Assembly: GCA_030834965.1 (NCBI GenBank)
Contig: JAUQWW010000104.1
Span: 1-60,570, forward strand
Source: Gallionellaceae bacterium
GTDB taxonomy: Bacteria; Pseudomonadota; Gammaproteobacteria; Burkholderiales; Gallionellaceae
Direction of reading: 5' to 3'
Length of the DNA: 60,570 nucleotides
Below, piece after piece: positions 44,451 through 54,600 of the stretch. The notes beneath the pieces are model-generated. The model was not told the origin of the DNA. It made no database searches and saw only the letters and a list, made by a program, of their open reading frames with translations. A program made the translations under genes and the position numbers. Numbering within the stretch: position 1 is the first letter of the stretch; each line of letters begins with the position of its first letter.

Positions 44451-44744
44451 ATGAAAAACACACTGCTGTTATTGTCAGCCCTGATTGTTGCGCCCGTTTG
44501 GGCAGAAGATGCATCAGTCGTACCTTCCACCCTAGAGACGTCCGTGCAGGCTGCGCCAGATAACAAAGGCAAATGCGTGCAGATGGCGTTTTTGAGCAAA
44601 AATTTTTCTGCAAAAACTGCGCCAGTGGCTGCGGGAAATTCATCCGAGCCGGGCTGCCCCACCGGGTGCGTGTTCATGGCTTGCCCGCCGCCGAGTGGGC
44701 CCGCGCAGTGCTGCAATACAAGTACATTTCAACCTTGCTACTAG
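44451..44744 (+). CDS. Small Cys-rich secreted protein (97 aa)
   Basis: AAGGAG precedes the ATG. The signal peptide ends at VWA (about residue 18), leaving an about 79-residue mature chain with seven cysteines, most in the last 30 residues (GCPTGCVFMACPPPSGPAQCC, in parts, then PCY at the end). The number and bunching suggest disulfides or metal binding. No CxxCH is present, so it is not a cytochrome. I know no family for it. It is flanked upstream by the dispersed repeat and downstream by a strong hairpin, so it is a monocistronic unit. Confidence 0.65.
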   Translation: MKNTLLLLSALIVAPVWAEDASVVPSTLETSVQAAPDNKGKCVQMAFLSKNFSAKTAPVAAGNSSEPGCPTGCVFMACPPPSGPAQCCNTSTFQPCY

Positions 44745-44837
44745 CAGGCATATTCCACACATTGGCAATGACGGACTCAATTGTCCGTATCTGCAAGCTT
44801 AGCCTTACGCTGTGCTGAGCTGATTGCAGGTCGCTTC

Positions 44838-44870
44838 AACCGGCTGCGGACAACTTGTCCGCAGCCGGTT
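44838..44870 (+). terminator. 16-bp perfect hairpin
   Basis: AACCGGCTGCGGACAA-C-TTGTCCGCAGCCGGTT, an almost loopless perfect stem about 95 bases after the Cys-rich gene. No T-run follows, so it may be a processing or attenuator structure. Confidence 0.5.
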
Positions 44871-45008
44871 CTTCATGATTCTGGCCACTGACATAAGCAG
44901 GAGCAGCGCCGCACTTCGAGGCCGTGGGCTATATTCCTTTCTTCCTGTATCATTGAAATTGTTGGATTTTTACCATTTTCCGTCCTGAACAACCAAGGTG
45001 CGCTGCTG

Positions 45009-47054
45009 ATGAATGGGTCGTTGCATGAATCATCGCAATATGCTGTATGGCTTTTATCATCTGTGTGCCTGTTGGGTATGGCACCGTGCCACGCCAACGA
45101 TGATGTGCCCACCGAAACAGACTACCTGCAGGATCTTCCCGTCGTGCTGAGCGCATCGCGCCTGAACCAGCCGCTGTCCGAGTCGCCCAATGCGGTGACG
45201 GTGATCGACCGCGGCATGATCAAGGCTTCCGGGTTTCGCAATCTCCCCGATGTGTTCCGGCTGGTGCCGGGCATGTTTGTGGACAATTCAGACGGGCATA
45301 CGCCGATCGTCGCGTATCACGGTTCAACCGACGAGTTTTCGCGCCGCATGCAGGTGCTGGTGGATGGACGCAGTGTCTATCTGCCGCCATTCAGCAACGT
45401 GGTATGGGGAGATATCCCGCTGCACATTGACGATATCGAGCGCATCGAAGTGGTGCGCGGCCCGGCGGCGGCTTCGCACGGGGCAAACTCGTTCCAGGGC
45501 GTGATCAACATCATCACGCGCGATGCGGGCAGCGCGCACGGAGCCAGCGTGTCGGTTACCAAAGGGGATGGCGGCGTCTCGGACGTGACGGCACACGTGG
45601 GCAGAGCCGGCGCCGATCTCGATTACCGGATCACGCTGGGCTATCGTGCCGACGATGGCCTGGACACGAATGTCGTGAACGACAACAGGACTGCCCGCTT
45701 GGCCAATCTGCGCGCCAGCTATCGGCCCACTGGCTCGGACAGTATCGATTTTCAACTGGGCTACAACGAGGGCATATGGGGGATGGGCATTGGCGCAGGA
45801 CGAAAAAGCGATCCGTTCCGCGATACCAGTGTGTATTCCAATTTCGAACAGATTGCCTGGACGCGCGTGCTGCCGCAAGGCGATGAGTTCAAGCTGCAGT
45901 ATTATCATATGTACCGCCACTTGACCGATCCGGGAGGTCTTGCGCCGGCGTTCGGAGCCACGCTGATCCCGCCGGACCATACGATCGTGCATCGCGACGA
46001 TGTGGAGCTGCAGCACACCCAGCAGCTCGGCGCAGATAACCGCCTGGTGTGGGGCGGCGGCATGCGCGTCGACTCGGCGGACAGCCCGCTGAGCCTGAAG
46101 GTTCGTCAGGAAATCAGCCAGTCGCGCATTTTTGCCCATGACGAATGGCGGGTGAGCCCCGCTGCCGTGCTGAACGTGGGAGCGATGTTCGAGAAAGACG
46201 GGATGGGACATGCCAATACCTCGCCCAGGGCATCGCTGAACTATCATTTCACCCCGCAACACACCGTGCGTGTGGGCACCTCGGTTGCGTACCGCAGCCC
46301 GGCCATGGTGGAAGAAAAAGGCAATACACCCGGAGAATTTCTGGCTCGCGGCGGACTGCGGCCGGAGAAAATCCATTCCAGGGAAATCGGCTATTTGGGC
46401 GAATTCAGCACGCTGGGGCTGACGGTCGACGCACGGGGTTTTTATGACAGGATAAGCGATGTGATCTATCTCGATCCGCAGGGACCGCTGATTCCGACGC
46501 TGAAACCATACAGTTTTCACAACCTGATGGGCACAACCGAAAAGGGGTTTGAAGGCACGCTCAAGTACCGCTGGCAGGATCGCAACAGCCTGATATTCAA
46601 CTATGCACGCCTGTCGGTGGATTGCACTATTACCGGCACGCTTACCCGGGTCGCAGCGCCGCTGTTGCCGCCACCCTTTGGCGCTCTGGCAGGGAGTCTC
46701 TTGCAGGGCAAGCTGCAGGAGATCGCCAATACCTGCGCCAATATCGGCACATGGAATAGCGGCAGCGTGCTGCTGACCCAGCAGCTGAGGCATGATGTTC
46801 TGTTCAGCGCCGGGTATTACCACCAGAGCCCGCTTCCGGTCATGAATACTTCCGAGGCAACCACGATGCGCAGGGTGGATATGCGAATCGCCAAATCCTT
46901 GGACAAGTCAAAAATGTATTCAGGGGGGGAGATCGCTTTCGTGGTGCAGAATGCATTCCAGAGCGGCTATGCGGAATATTCGACGGTGCCGCAGACAAAC
47001 TTCATCAAGTTGTTCAACAGGCGTGCTTACCTTACTGCGACGCTCAATTTTTAG
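45009..47054 (+). CDS. TonB-dependent receptor of a three-gene signalling operon
   Basis: 681 residues with a signal peptide ending at CHA. A TonB-box-like LPVVLSASRLNQPLSESPNAVTVIDRGMI (in parts) leads to a plug domain (LPDVFRLVPGMFV, QVLVDGRSVYLPPFSNVVWGDIPL, IERIEVVRGPAAASHGANSFQGVINIIT, in parts) and a barrel ending in TATLNF, the usual terminal Phe. The plug most resembles colicin I/vitamin B12-type receptors. No B12 riboswitch precedes it. Its 3' end overlaps the next gene, whose product is a periplasmic binding protein, and that overlaps a diguanylate cyclase. The ligand is unknown. Confidence 0.88.
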   Translation: MNGSLHESSQYAVWLLSSVCLLGMAPCHANDDVPTETDYLQDLPVVLSASRLNQPLSESPNAVTVIDRGMIKASGFRNLPDVFRLVPGMFVDNSDGHTPIVAYHGSTDEFSRRMQVLVDGRSVYLPPFSNVVWGDIPLHIDDIERIEVVRGPAAASHGANSFQGVINIITRDAGSAHGASVSVTKGDGGVSDVTAHVGRAGADLDYRITLGYRADDGLDTNVVNDNRTARLANLRASYRPTGSDSIDFQLGYNEGIWGMGIGAGRKSDPFRDTSVYSNFEQIAWTRVLPQGDEFKLQYYHMYRHLTDPGGLAPAFGATLIPPDHTIVHRDDVELQHTQQLGADNRLVWGGGMRVDSADSPLSLKVRQEISQSRIFAHDEWRVSPAAVLNVGAMFEKDGMGHANTSPRASLNYHFTPQHTVRVGTSVAYRSPAMVEEKGNTPGEFLARGGLRPEKIHSREIGYLGEFSTLGLTVDARGFYDRISDVIYLDPQGPLIPTLKPYSFHNLMGTTEKGFEGTLKYRWQDRNSLIFNYARLSVDCTITGTLTRVAAPLLPPPFGALAGSLLQGKLQEIANTCANIGTWNSGSVLLTQQLRHDVLFSAGYYHQSPLPVMNTSEATTMRRVDMRIAKSLDKSKMYSGGEIAFVVQNAFQSGYAEYSTVPQTNFIKLFNRRAYLTATLNF

Positions 47055-47988
47055 CCTGCCCGCACCGGCCAGGCATCTCGCCACGGCTCTCGTGGCGGGG
47101 TTTCTGCTGTTTATTTGTGCGGCAAGCCCCGCACAGGCCGCGCAGCTTTCCGTCACCGTCGTGCTGAGCGAAAACACGGGCGCTTACCGGGAATTTTCCG
47201 ATGCGCTGCGTGAAAGCCTGCTCAAGAGAAACATCACTCCGGTAATCGTCGAAGACCCCGCCAGGCCGGTTCCCAATTCCGGCCTGGTGATCGGCGTGGG
47301 GATGAAAGCCGCCACGGCTGTTGCTGCCAGCAGCGCACCAGCCGTCCTAAATGTGCTCGTTCCGAAATCCGGGCACGAGAAATTGCTGCGCGATTTTCCG
47401 CGGCGCGCGAGTTCAAGAAACTATTCAGCCATATTTCTGGACCAGCCGATTGGCCGTCAGGTCGCACTGATCAAGGCTGCGCTGCCGGACAAGCAATATG
47501 TCGGTGTTCTGTATTCCGCCCCGCCTGTTGAGCTTGCCCAGCTCAGGCGTGAGATGGCGGAACATAGATTAGGCCTGTACGAGCAGATGATCAGTCGGGA
47601 GCTTTCCTTGCATGATGCATTGCAGGAATTGCTGAAGACAAGCGAGGTGTTGCTCGCGCTGCCGGATGCCGGAATCTACAACAGCTCGACCATACGCAAC
47701 ATTTTGCTGGCGACCTATCGCGGCGGCATTCCCGTGATCGGATTTTCCTCCGCGTTCGTCAAGGCGGGCGCGCTGTGCGCCGTGTTCAGCACGCCGGTGC
47801 AGCTTGCCGCACAGGCCGACATTCTGATCAATAAATTCAGTGAAGCACAAACCCTTCCGCATGCCCAGTACCCGCAAGAATTTGAAGTGGCGGTGAATGA
47901 GCAGGTGGCACGCTCGCTCGGCCTGCGCATCAAGAGTGCGGCGGAATTGCATGATGAAACAAAGGCATTTGAAAGGAACAAACCATGA
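47023..47988 (+). CDS. Periplasmic ABC-type substrate-binding protein (orphan)
   Basis: About 321 residues if the GTG at 47023 is used. Earlier ATGs at 46951 and 46969 lie deep in the receptor gene, and the start is uncertain. A signal peptide (to QAAQ) precedes an ABC substrate-binding domain of the PF04392 type: LSVTVVLSENTGAYREFSDALRESLLKRN (in parts), VIGVGMKAATAVAASSAPAVLNVLVP (in parts), GVLYSAPPVELAQLRREM, EVLLALPDAGIYNSSTIRNILLATYRGGIPVIGFSSAFVKAGAL (in parts). No permease or ATPase accompanies it. It is sandwiched by overlaps between a TonB receptor and a diguanylate cyclase, so it may hand ligand information to the cyclase. Confidence 0.8.
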   Translation: MLTLLRRSIFSLPAPARHLATALVAGFLLFICAASPAQAAQLSVTVVLSENTGAYREFSDALRESLLKRNITPVIVEDPARPVPNSGLVIGVGMKAATAVAASSAPAVLNVLVPKSGHEKLLRDFPRRASSRNYSAIFLDQPIGRQVALIKAALPDKQYVGVLYSAPPVELAQLRREMAEHRLGLYEQMISRELSLHDALQELLKTSEVLLALPDAGIYNSSTIRNILLATYRGGIPVIGFSSAFVKAGALCAVFSTPVQLAAQADILINKFSEAQTLPHAQYPQEFEVAVNEQVARSLGLRIKSAAELHDETKAFERNKP

Positions 47989-49727
47989 AACCTCATGGAA
48001 TAGAACGACAGACTTTGCTGGTCGCGCTGATTCCCGTTCTGGTGCTGGCGGTGCTGATGGAGAGTTATTCCATTTACATGCGCTTTGCCGATCTGGACAG
48101 GTCATTGCAGGAACGCGCGCAGTTGATGGTGCGCCAGCTTGCCTCCACCAGCGAATATGCGGTGTTCTCCGGAAACATGGTGCTGCTGACACAACATGTA
48201 AATACGGCGCTGGCCCAGCAGGACGTGAGCAAGGTGGCGGTGCTGGATGCGGATGCCAACTTGTTGCTGGGCGGAGGCATCCAGCCGGGCGCATCTGCGG
48301 CTTTGGCCGGGAAGGTTAACCGGCAGGCCCCGGTTTATCAGGATACGGAGATCGTGCTGTTATACGAGCCTATCCTTGCCACACAGATCAGCGTGGACGA
48401 GTTCGGGCAGGCGCCCGAGGCCGGCAAGCCGCTCGGCGCGGCCATTGTCGAAATTAGCAAGAAGCGCCTGAACCGGCAAAAAAACCAGATTCTGTTTTTC
48501 AGCCTGCTGGTCACGCTGCTGGTGTTGATGGTGACGCTGATGGTGGCGTTATGGGTGGCGCGCAGGATTACCAGGCCGATCACGGAAATGTATCAGGCTG
48601 TGCGCCGCATCGGGGAAGGCGCGCTGGATACGAATATTTCGCCGCGGCACTCCATTCATGAGCTGAATGAGCTGGCCTATGGCATCAACAGAATGACCCA
48701 GGAGCTGCGTCATGATCGAAGCAGGCTGGAAGATCGCATTGCGGAAGTAACCAAGGGGCTGCGCGAAAAAGTTGAGGAGGCAGAGCAGGCCAATCTCGAG
48801 AAGATGTCACTCAATGAGAAACTGGAGCTGGCGCTTCAGGAGCTCCAATCCATCATGGAAGCCAATCCGGATATTCTTTACGTGTTCAACCTGAAAGGCG
48901 AACTCATCCAGTGGAATTCGAGTTTTGAAAAATTCTGCGGCCTCACGCCCGATCAAATGCGCAACAGGCCGGCAACCGAGTTTGTCTGCGCGGAAGACAG
49001 GCAGGTGCTGGCAAACGGCGTAATGGAGGTGTTTGAGAAAGGGTCGGTGACCATGGAGGTGAATTTTGTCAGGCACGACGGCGTGTACGTCCCCTATCTG
49101 TGCAATGGCGTGGTGCTGAGAAACCTGAACGGGGAGGTGATAGGCTTCACCGGGACGGGCCGCGACATCAACGAGCGCAAGGCGGCCGCCGAGCGCATGC
49201 GCCGCATGGCGCATTATGACGCGCTTACCGACCTGCCCAACCGGACGCTGCTGTCCGACCGGATACAGCAGGCGCTCGCCACGGCCAAGCGTGACAAATC
49301 GCGGCTGGCATTGATGTTCCTCGATCTCGACATGTTCAAGCCCATCAACGACACGCTGGGCCACTATATTGGCGATCTGCTGCTGAAGGAGGCGGCGAAA
49401 CGCATACAGGATTGCCTGCGCGAATCGGATACCGCGGCGCGAATAGGCGGCGACGAATTCGTGGTGCTGCTGCCGGTTGTGGAAGAGGAGCGCGCTGCGA
49501 TGGCGGTGGCGGAAAAGATACGTTATACCCTGTGCCAGCCTTTTGAACTGGCCGGCCACTCTCTGCACGTTTCCTCAAGCATCGGCGTCGCTGTTTATCC
49601 CGAGCACGGCACCGAGGAGAGGGCGCTGCTCAAGAACGCCGATAATGCCATGTACGAGGCCAAGGCCGCCGGGCGCAATGTGGTGAAATTGTTTCCGTCA
49701 GCGATGCGGGAGGCGGCGAATGAATAG
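47985..49727 (+). CDS. Membrane diguanylate cyclase with periplasmic sensor, HAMP and PAS
   Basis: 580 residues; ATG overlaps the binding-protein stop (ATGA). Order: transmembrane helix (12-30); about 140-residue periplasmic domain of CHASE8 type (ASTSEYAVFSGNMVLLTQHVNTAL); second helix (about 165-190); HAMP (RRITRPITEMYQAVRRIGEGALD, in parts); coiled coil; PAS (IMEANPDILYVFNLKGELIQWNSSFEKFCGL, in parts); GGDEF domain with intact active site RIGGDEFVVLL and an I-site RESD five residues before it. It should make c-di-GMP with product inhibition. The periplasmic domain is the natural receiver for the adjacent binding protein. Confidence 0.92.
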   Translation: MKPHGIERQTLLVALIPVLVLAVLMESYSIYMRFADLDRSLQERAQLMVRQLASTSEYAVFSGNMVLLTQHVNTALAQQDVSKVAVLDADANLLLGGGIQPGASAALAGKVNRQAPVYQDTEIVLLYEPILATQISVDEFGQAPEAGKPLGAAIVEISKKRLNRQKNQILFFSLLVTLLVLMVTLMVALWVARRITRPITEMYQAVRRIGEGALDTNISPRHSIHELNELAYGINRMTQELRHDRSRLEDRIAEVTKGLREKVEEAEQANLEKMSLNEKLELALQELQSIMEANPDILYVFNLKGELIQWNSSFEKFCGLTPDQMRNRPATEFVCAEDRQVLANGVMEVFEKGSVTMEVNFVRHDGVYVPYLCNGVVLRNLNGEVIGFTGTGRDINERKAAAERMRRMAHYDALTDLPNRTLLSDRIQQALATAKRDKSRLALMFLDLDMFKPINDTLGHYIGDLLLKEAAKRIQDCLRESDTAARIGGDEFVVLLPVVEEERAAMAVAEKIRYTLCQPFELAGHSLHVSSSIGVAVYPEHGTEERALLKNADNAMYEAKAAGRNVVKLFPSAMREAANE

Positions 49728-49766
49728 CGGGAAATTCTGCGGTTAAGCGTATATCAAGCAGTTCGT

Positions 49767-49901
49767 CCCTCACCCCAACCTCTCGCCCCCGCAAGGGGGA
49801 CGCCGGTGGGTGCCCGGCGGCTTCGCCGCCACCCTTCCGCAGCCCGGCGGGAGAGGAGGTTCACTCCCTTCCCCCTCCGGGGGAAGGGCTGGGGATGAGG
49901 G
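49767..49901. repeat. Compound GC-rich palindromic repeat element
   Basis: Outer arms CCCTCACCCCAACC and GGCTGGGGATGAGGG enclose several smaller hairpins (GCCCCCGCAAGGGGG, CCGGCGGCTTCGCCGCC, TTCCCCCTCCGGGGGAA). It lies between two converging genes and may act as terminator. It belongs to the same repeat family as those inside cobQ and the DUF3683 gene. Confidence 0.7.
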
Positions 49902-49949
49902 AGCATCCGCATCCAGCTTGCCGGAACTGGAAGGGCTCTTCAGCAGATT

Positions 49950-51569
49950 TCACAAGGGCGTGAAGCTGACCCGCTCGTAGTCCAGGCCCTTCTCGACACT
50001 GAAGCCCATTTGCACCTCCTCCTTTTCGCCGTCAAGGTTGACAATCTCGACCACACGGTCGGCCTGGAAACAGTCGCGGGGAACGATGAGGCTGGCCGGT
50101 ATTTTCAGCGCAGGCACGGCAGGCAGGATCAGTGCTGCAACATATTTTCCAGATGCCTTCTTGTCGGCTTCGCAGGATCTCATGGCGATGGGCTGGGGCA
50201 CGCTGGGCATATAGCGCACCCCCGCATGCAATTGCCCGGTCTGCGTGACATGCACCCAGCGCACGGTGCTCAGCATGTAGGCATTCGCATCGGTATGGAG
50301 CACCGCAATGATCTGGTTTGGGCCCAGGCGCGTACCGGCCAGCTTCTCGCGCAACAGACGGGCGCCGAGTATGCTTTCATCTTCAATCTGCCAGGTTTCC
50401 AGGGCAAAATCCATTTCGGTCAGGCTGCTGCGGTCGGGTTTGGGCAATACGCGGCCGAATGTTTCGAGCTGCCGCCTTCCCACGGTGTTAACTCCGGTTT
50501 CCTTGCTCGGCTGTGCAAACGGCTTGTTGGCGATGTGCGCGTAAATATCGTTCAGGCCGTAGCACACCTGAGCCTGCCGGTTTGTGCTGCGGCGCTCGGC
50601 CAGGCGCGCACCGCGGCCTTCGCACCAGCATTGATGCAGATAGTTGAGGAATTCGATGCAATCCGTGCTGTTGCAGCCTGAACCCAGCTCGAGTTGCTTG
50701 GGCAGCTGGCCTTGTTGCAGCAGGATCACTTTCACGCGCAGCAGCTTGCTCAGTGGCTGCATGGCCAGATAGCGCACGCTCTCCGCCGGGCTGACCTGCT
50801 GTGGCGGCTGCAAGCCCTGCATGCTGTCCAGGTCCACCGCCAGCGGAGGGGCATCGTCCTTGCTCATCGTATGGCGGTGTTCCAGCGTGACGGTCGGGCT
50901 CCATAGCGCCAGCCAGCGATCCAGCAACTGCAGCTGGGTGCGTGTCAGTTCTGCAGGGCGGGTATAACAGGCGAGCAGGGTCTTTGTGTAGATGGCGAGG
51001 CAGGAACTCTGTTTGCTGCCGCTGAGCCCGTCGCTCACCTCCTTGAGCTGCAGCCCCTTTTCTTCGCTGAAGGCGTATAGCGCATGCAGTTGATGCCACA
51101 GCTTGCCGTCGAATTCGTAGCCGGTGCGCAGGTGTTCGAAAATCTGCAGGCCGCTGTATTGCAGGCAGCGCTGGCACAACAGCGCGCCGGATGATGCGAG
51201 CGGCCTGTCGCCTGCCATGTATGCATGCAGACAGCGCTGGTAGCCGGTGACCATGCTTTGCCATATCTCGATGATGGCAACGAAGATGATGTGCTCGTCT
51301 TCGTTCAGAGGCAGCTTTTTGGCAATCAGTTTCTTCGCATAGTCAGCTTGCACGGATGACACCGTATCACGCAGCAGTTCCAGCGTATTCAGGCGTTCCA
51401 GGCCGGACATCGGATAACGGTTGAATTCGTTCAGCTGCGTGCGCAGCACGCTGTGCGCCAGGTGCAGGTTGGTGAGTTGCAGCTGCCCTAGCCATAGAGC
51501 GCAGCTGCCGGCATTCTTGAATGCCGGATCGGCGCGGTCGTCAGTCGGATCAAGCGGCAGGGTCAGCAT
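49950..51569 (-). CDS. Unrecognised 539-aa cytoplasmic protein
   Basis: No signal peptide or transmembrane segment. Residues 1-250 look helical with several cysteines (LASSGALLCQRCLQYSGLQI). The C-terminal 130 residues look beta-rich (LAGTRLGPNQIIAVLH, LSTVRWVHVTQTGQLHAGVRYM, KIPASLIVPRDCF). The VRW.H...GQLHAGVRYM stretch recalls a PilZ-domain strand, but the RxxxR c-di-GMP-binding motif is not evident, so this is only a hint. It converges with the diguanylate cyclase gene and is transcribed after the DUF3683 gene with a 90-base gap. I do not assign a function. Confidence 0.6.
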   Translation of the reverse strand: MLTLPLDPTDDRADPAFKNAGSCALWLGQLQLTNLHLAHSVLRTQLNEFNRYPMSGLERLNTLELLRDTVSSVQADYAKKLIAKKLPLNEDEHIIFVAIIEIWQSMVTGYQRCLHAYMAGDRPLASSGALLCQRCLQYSGLQIFEHLRTGYEFDGKLWHQLHALYAFSEEKGLQLKEVSDGLSGSKQSSCLAIYTKTLLACYTRPAELTRTQLQLLDRWLALWSPTVTLEHRHTMSKDDAPPLAVDLDSMQGLQPPQQVSPAESVRYLAMQPLSKLLRVKVILLQQGQLPKQLELGSGCNSTDCIEFLNYLHQCWCEGRGARLAERRSTNRQAQVCYGLNDIYAHIANKPFAQPSKETGVNTVGRRQLETFGRVLPKPDRSSLTEMDFALETWQIEDESILGARLLREKLAGTRLGPNQIIAVLHTDANAYMLSTVRWVHVTQTGQLHAGVRYMPSVPQPIAMRSCEADKKASGKYVAALILPAVPALKIPASLIVPRDCFQADRVVEIVNLDGEKEEVQMGFSVEKGLDYERVSFTPL

Positions 51570-51656
51570 GTTTGATAATTAGGGGATTGGGGAGCGAGGA
51601 TGGGAAAAATCCGCGACGCCGCCGTTAGTTTTTCCCGCGATCTTCAATCCTTGCTC

Positions 51657-54600
51657 CTATAGCAGCACTCGTTCGATTCCGCCGTTATTTGCCTGGGCGA
51701 CATATTCAGCCATCCAGTTCTCCCCCAGCAGATGCCTGGCCATTTCGATGACCACATAGTCTGCCGTGGTGCCGGAATCGTCATTGTAGCGTGAAAGTCC
51801 CTGCATGCAAGCCGGGCAGGAGGTGAGCACCTTTACCTCGCCGTCGAAGCCATCGGCGCGCAGCGCATTGGCACCCTTGCGCATTTCCTCTTCCTTGCGG
51901 AAGCGCACCTGGGTCGAGATGTCCGGGCGCGCGACCGCGAGCGTGCCGGATTCGCCGCAGCAGCGTTCATTCAGCGCGACCTCTGTTCCCATCAGCGTGT
52001 TCACCACCTGCATCGGCTGATAGGTTTTCATCGGGGCATGGCAGGGTTCGTGGTACATGTAGCGCACGCCGGTCACGCCCTCGAGCTTCACGCCCTTTTC
52101 CAGCAGGTACTCATGGATGTCGAGCAGCCGGCAGCCGGGGAAGATCTTGTCGAACTGGTAGTGCTGCAACTGATCCATGCAGGTGCCACACGACAGCACC
52201 ACGGTCTTGATGTCGAGATAGTTGAGCGTGTTGGCGAGGCGGTGGAACAGCACGCGATTGTCGGTCACCATCTGGTTGGCCTTGTCGCCCATCCCCGAGG
52301 CGTTCTGCGGATAGCCGCAGCACAGGTAGCCCGGCGGCAGCACGGTGATCGCGCCGATTTCATACAGCATGGCCTGCGTTGCCAGCCCCACCTGGCCGAA
52401 CAGGCGTTCCGATCCGCAGCCGGGGAAATAGAATACGGCCTCGGAATCCTCGGTCACCTTGCGCGGGTTGCGGATGACAGGCACCACGGTGTTATCCTCG
52501 ATATCCAGCAGCGCGCGCGAAGTTTTTTTCGGCAGGCCGCCCGGCATCGGCTTGTTGAAGAAATGGATCACCTGCGAGCGGACCACCGGCGCCACATACG
52601 GGGCCGGTCCGACCGTGGCGGGCGGGTGCGCCGTCTGGCTCTGGATCAGGCCGAAGCGCTTCGCCAGCTGGTAGCCGGTGCGCTGCGCCTTGTAGCCCCA
52701 TTCGATCATTCCCTTGCGCACCAGCTTGACGGTGGTGGGGTCGGTGGCATTGAGGAAGAACATCGACGCCGCCTTGCCAGGATTGAATTTCCGCTTGCCC
52801 TGCTCGCTCAGGAAATTGCGCATGGCAACGGTGACATCGCCGAAGTCGATGTTCACCGGGCAGGGGTTGGCGCACTTGTGGCAGATCGTGCAGTGGTCGG
52901 CCACGTCGTTGAACTCGTCGAAGTGCGCGATCGAAACGCCGCGCCGTGTCTGCTCCTCGTACAGGAATGCCTCGATCAGCAGCGACGTGGCGAGGATCTT
53001 GTTGCGCGGCGAATACAGCAGATTGGCGCGCGGCACGTGGGTGGAGCACACCGGCTTGCACTTGCCGCAGCGCAGGCAGTCCTTGATCGAATCGGCGATG
53101 CTGCCCAGCTCGCTCTTTTCCAGGATCAGGCTTTCCAGTTCCATCAGGTTGAAGCTGGGCGTGTAGGCGCGCTCCAGGTTGCTGCCCGCCAGCAGCTTGC
53201 CGCGATTGAAGCGGCCCTCCGGGTCCACCTGCTGCTTGTAGGCGGTGAACGCGGCGACCTCTTCGGGTTCCAGAAAATCGAACTTGGTGATGCCGATGCC
53301 GTGCTCGCCCGAGATTACGCCGCCCAGCGCCTTGGCCAGGTGCATGATCCGGTCCACCGCGCGGTTGGCATGCTGCAGCATGGCGTAATCGTCGGAGTTG
53401 ACCGGGATATTGGTGTGCACGTTGCCGTCGCCGGCATGCATGTGCAGCGCGACGAATACGCGGCTCTTCAGCACGCCCTGATGAATCGCCTCGCATCGCT
53501 CCAGTATCGTCTGATACGTGCGCCCGCTGAAAATCTGGCGCAGCGGTTCGCGGATTTCCTGTTTCCATGAGGCGCGCAGCAGGTGGTTTTGCACCGCTTC
53601 GAAAACCCTCTCCCCCAGCCCCTCTCCCGCTTGCGGGAGAGGGTGGCCGGAGGCCGGGAGAGGGACGAACGGGCAGGCACTCAAAGGTGCGTCGAGATTA
53701 TCCAGCAGCCATTGCCAGCGTGCGCGCACTTCCGTCAGCAGTTCCTGAGCCTGCTGCTGACGGTTGCCCAGCAGCTCCGCATCGCCCAGTTGCGCATCGT
53801 CCTGGTAGTAAAGCGGCAGCTCGCCGGCGAAAAATTCCTGCAATGCGTCGACGAGCTTCAGCTTGTTGTCGAGCGAATATTCGATGTTGATACGCTCTAT
53901 GCCATCGCAGTAATCGCCCATGCGCGGCAGCGGGATGACCACGTCCTCATTGATCTTGAAAGCGTTGGTGTGCTTGGCGATGGCGGCGGTGCGCGCGCGG
54001 TCCAGCCAGAATTTCTTGCGCGCTTCGGCGGATACCGCGATGAATCCTTCGCCGCTGCGCAGGTTGGCCATGCGCACGATTTCCGAGGCGGCTTGTGCCA
54101 CTGCATTTTCGTCGTCGCCCGCTACGTCAGCCAAGAGGACCATCTTGGGTCGCGTGCCACGCTTGGACTTGGTGGCATAACCCACCGCCTTGAGATAACG
54201 CTCGTCCAGATGCTCCAGGCCGGCCAATAAGGCCACACCATTCCCTCCCCCTTGCAGGGGGAGGGGTAGGGAGGGGGTAGACGATTCAGTATGTCCATCA
54301 CTTTTACCCCCATCCCAACCTTCCCCCTGCAAGGGGGAAGGAGCTGTGCGGCTTTTGAAGTAGGAGGTGATCTCGACGATGGCGGGCACCGCTTCGTGCA
54401 CTTGGCCGAAAAACTCCAGGCATACCGTGCGCGTGTATTTATGTGCGCGGTGCAGGATGAAGCGCGCCGAGGTGATGATGCCGTCGCAGCCTTCCTTCTG
54501 GATGCCCGGCAGGCCGGACAGGAACTTGTCGGTCACGTCCTTGCCCAGACCGGTCTTGCGGAACTTGCCGCCGGGGATTTCGAGTATCTCCGGCGCGCCG

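Noticed and set aside
45324-46823. Open frame of 499 codons opposite the TonB receptor
   Set aside because: The receptor has plug, barrel and terminal Phe; the antisense frame has no signal peptide or domain.
45009-47054. Second BtuB for vitamin B12
   Set aside because: No cobalamin riboswitch precedes it and its operon partners are a binding protein and a diguanylate cyclase, so the ligand is left open.
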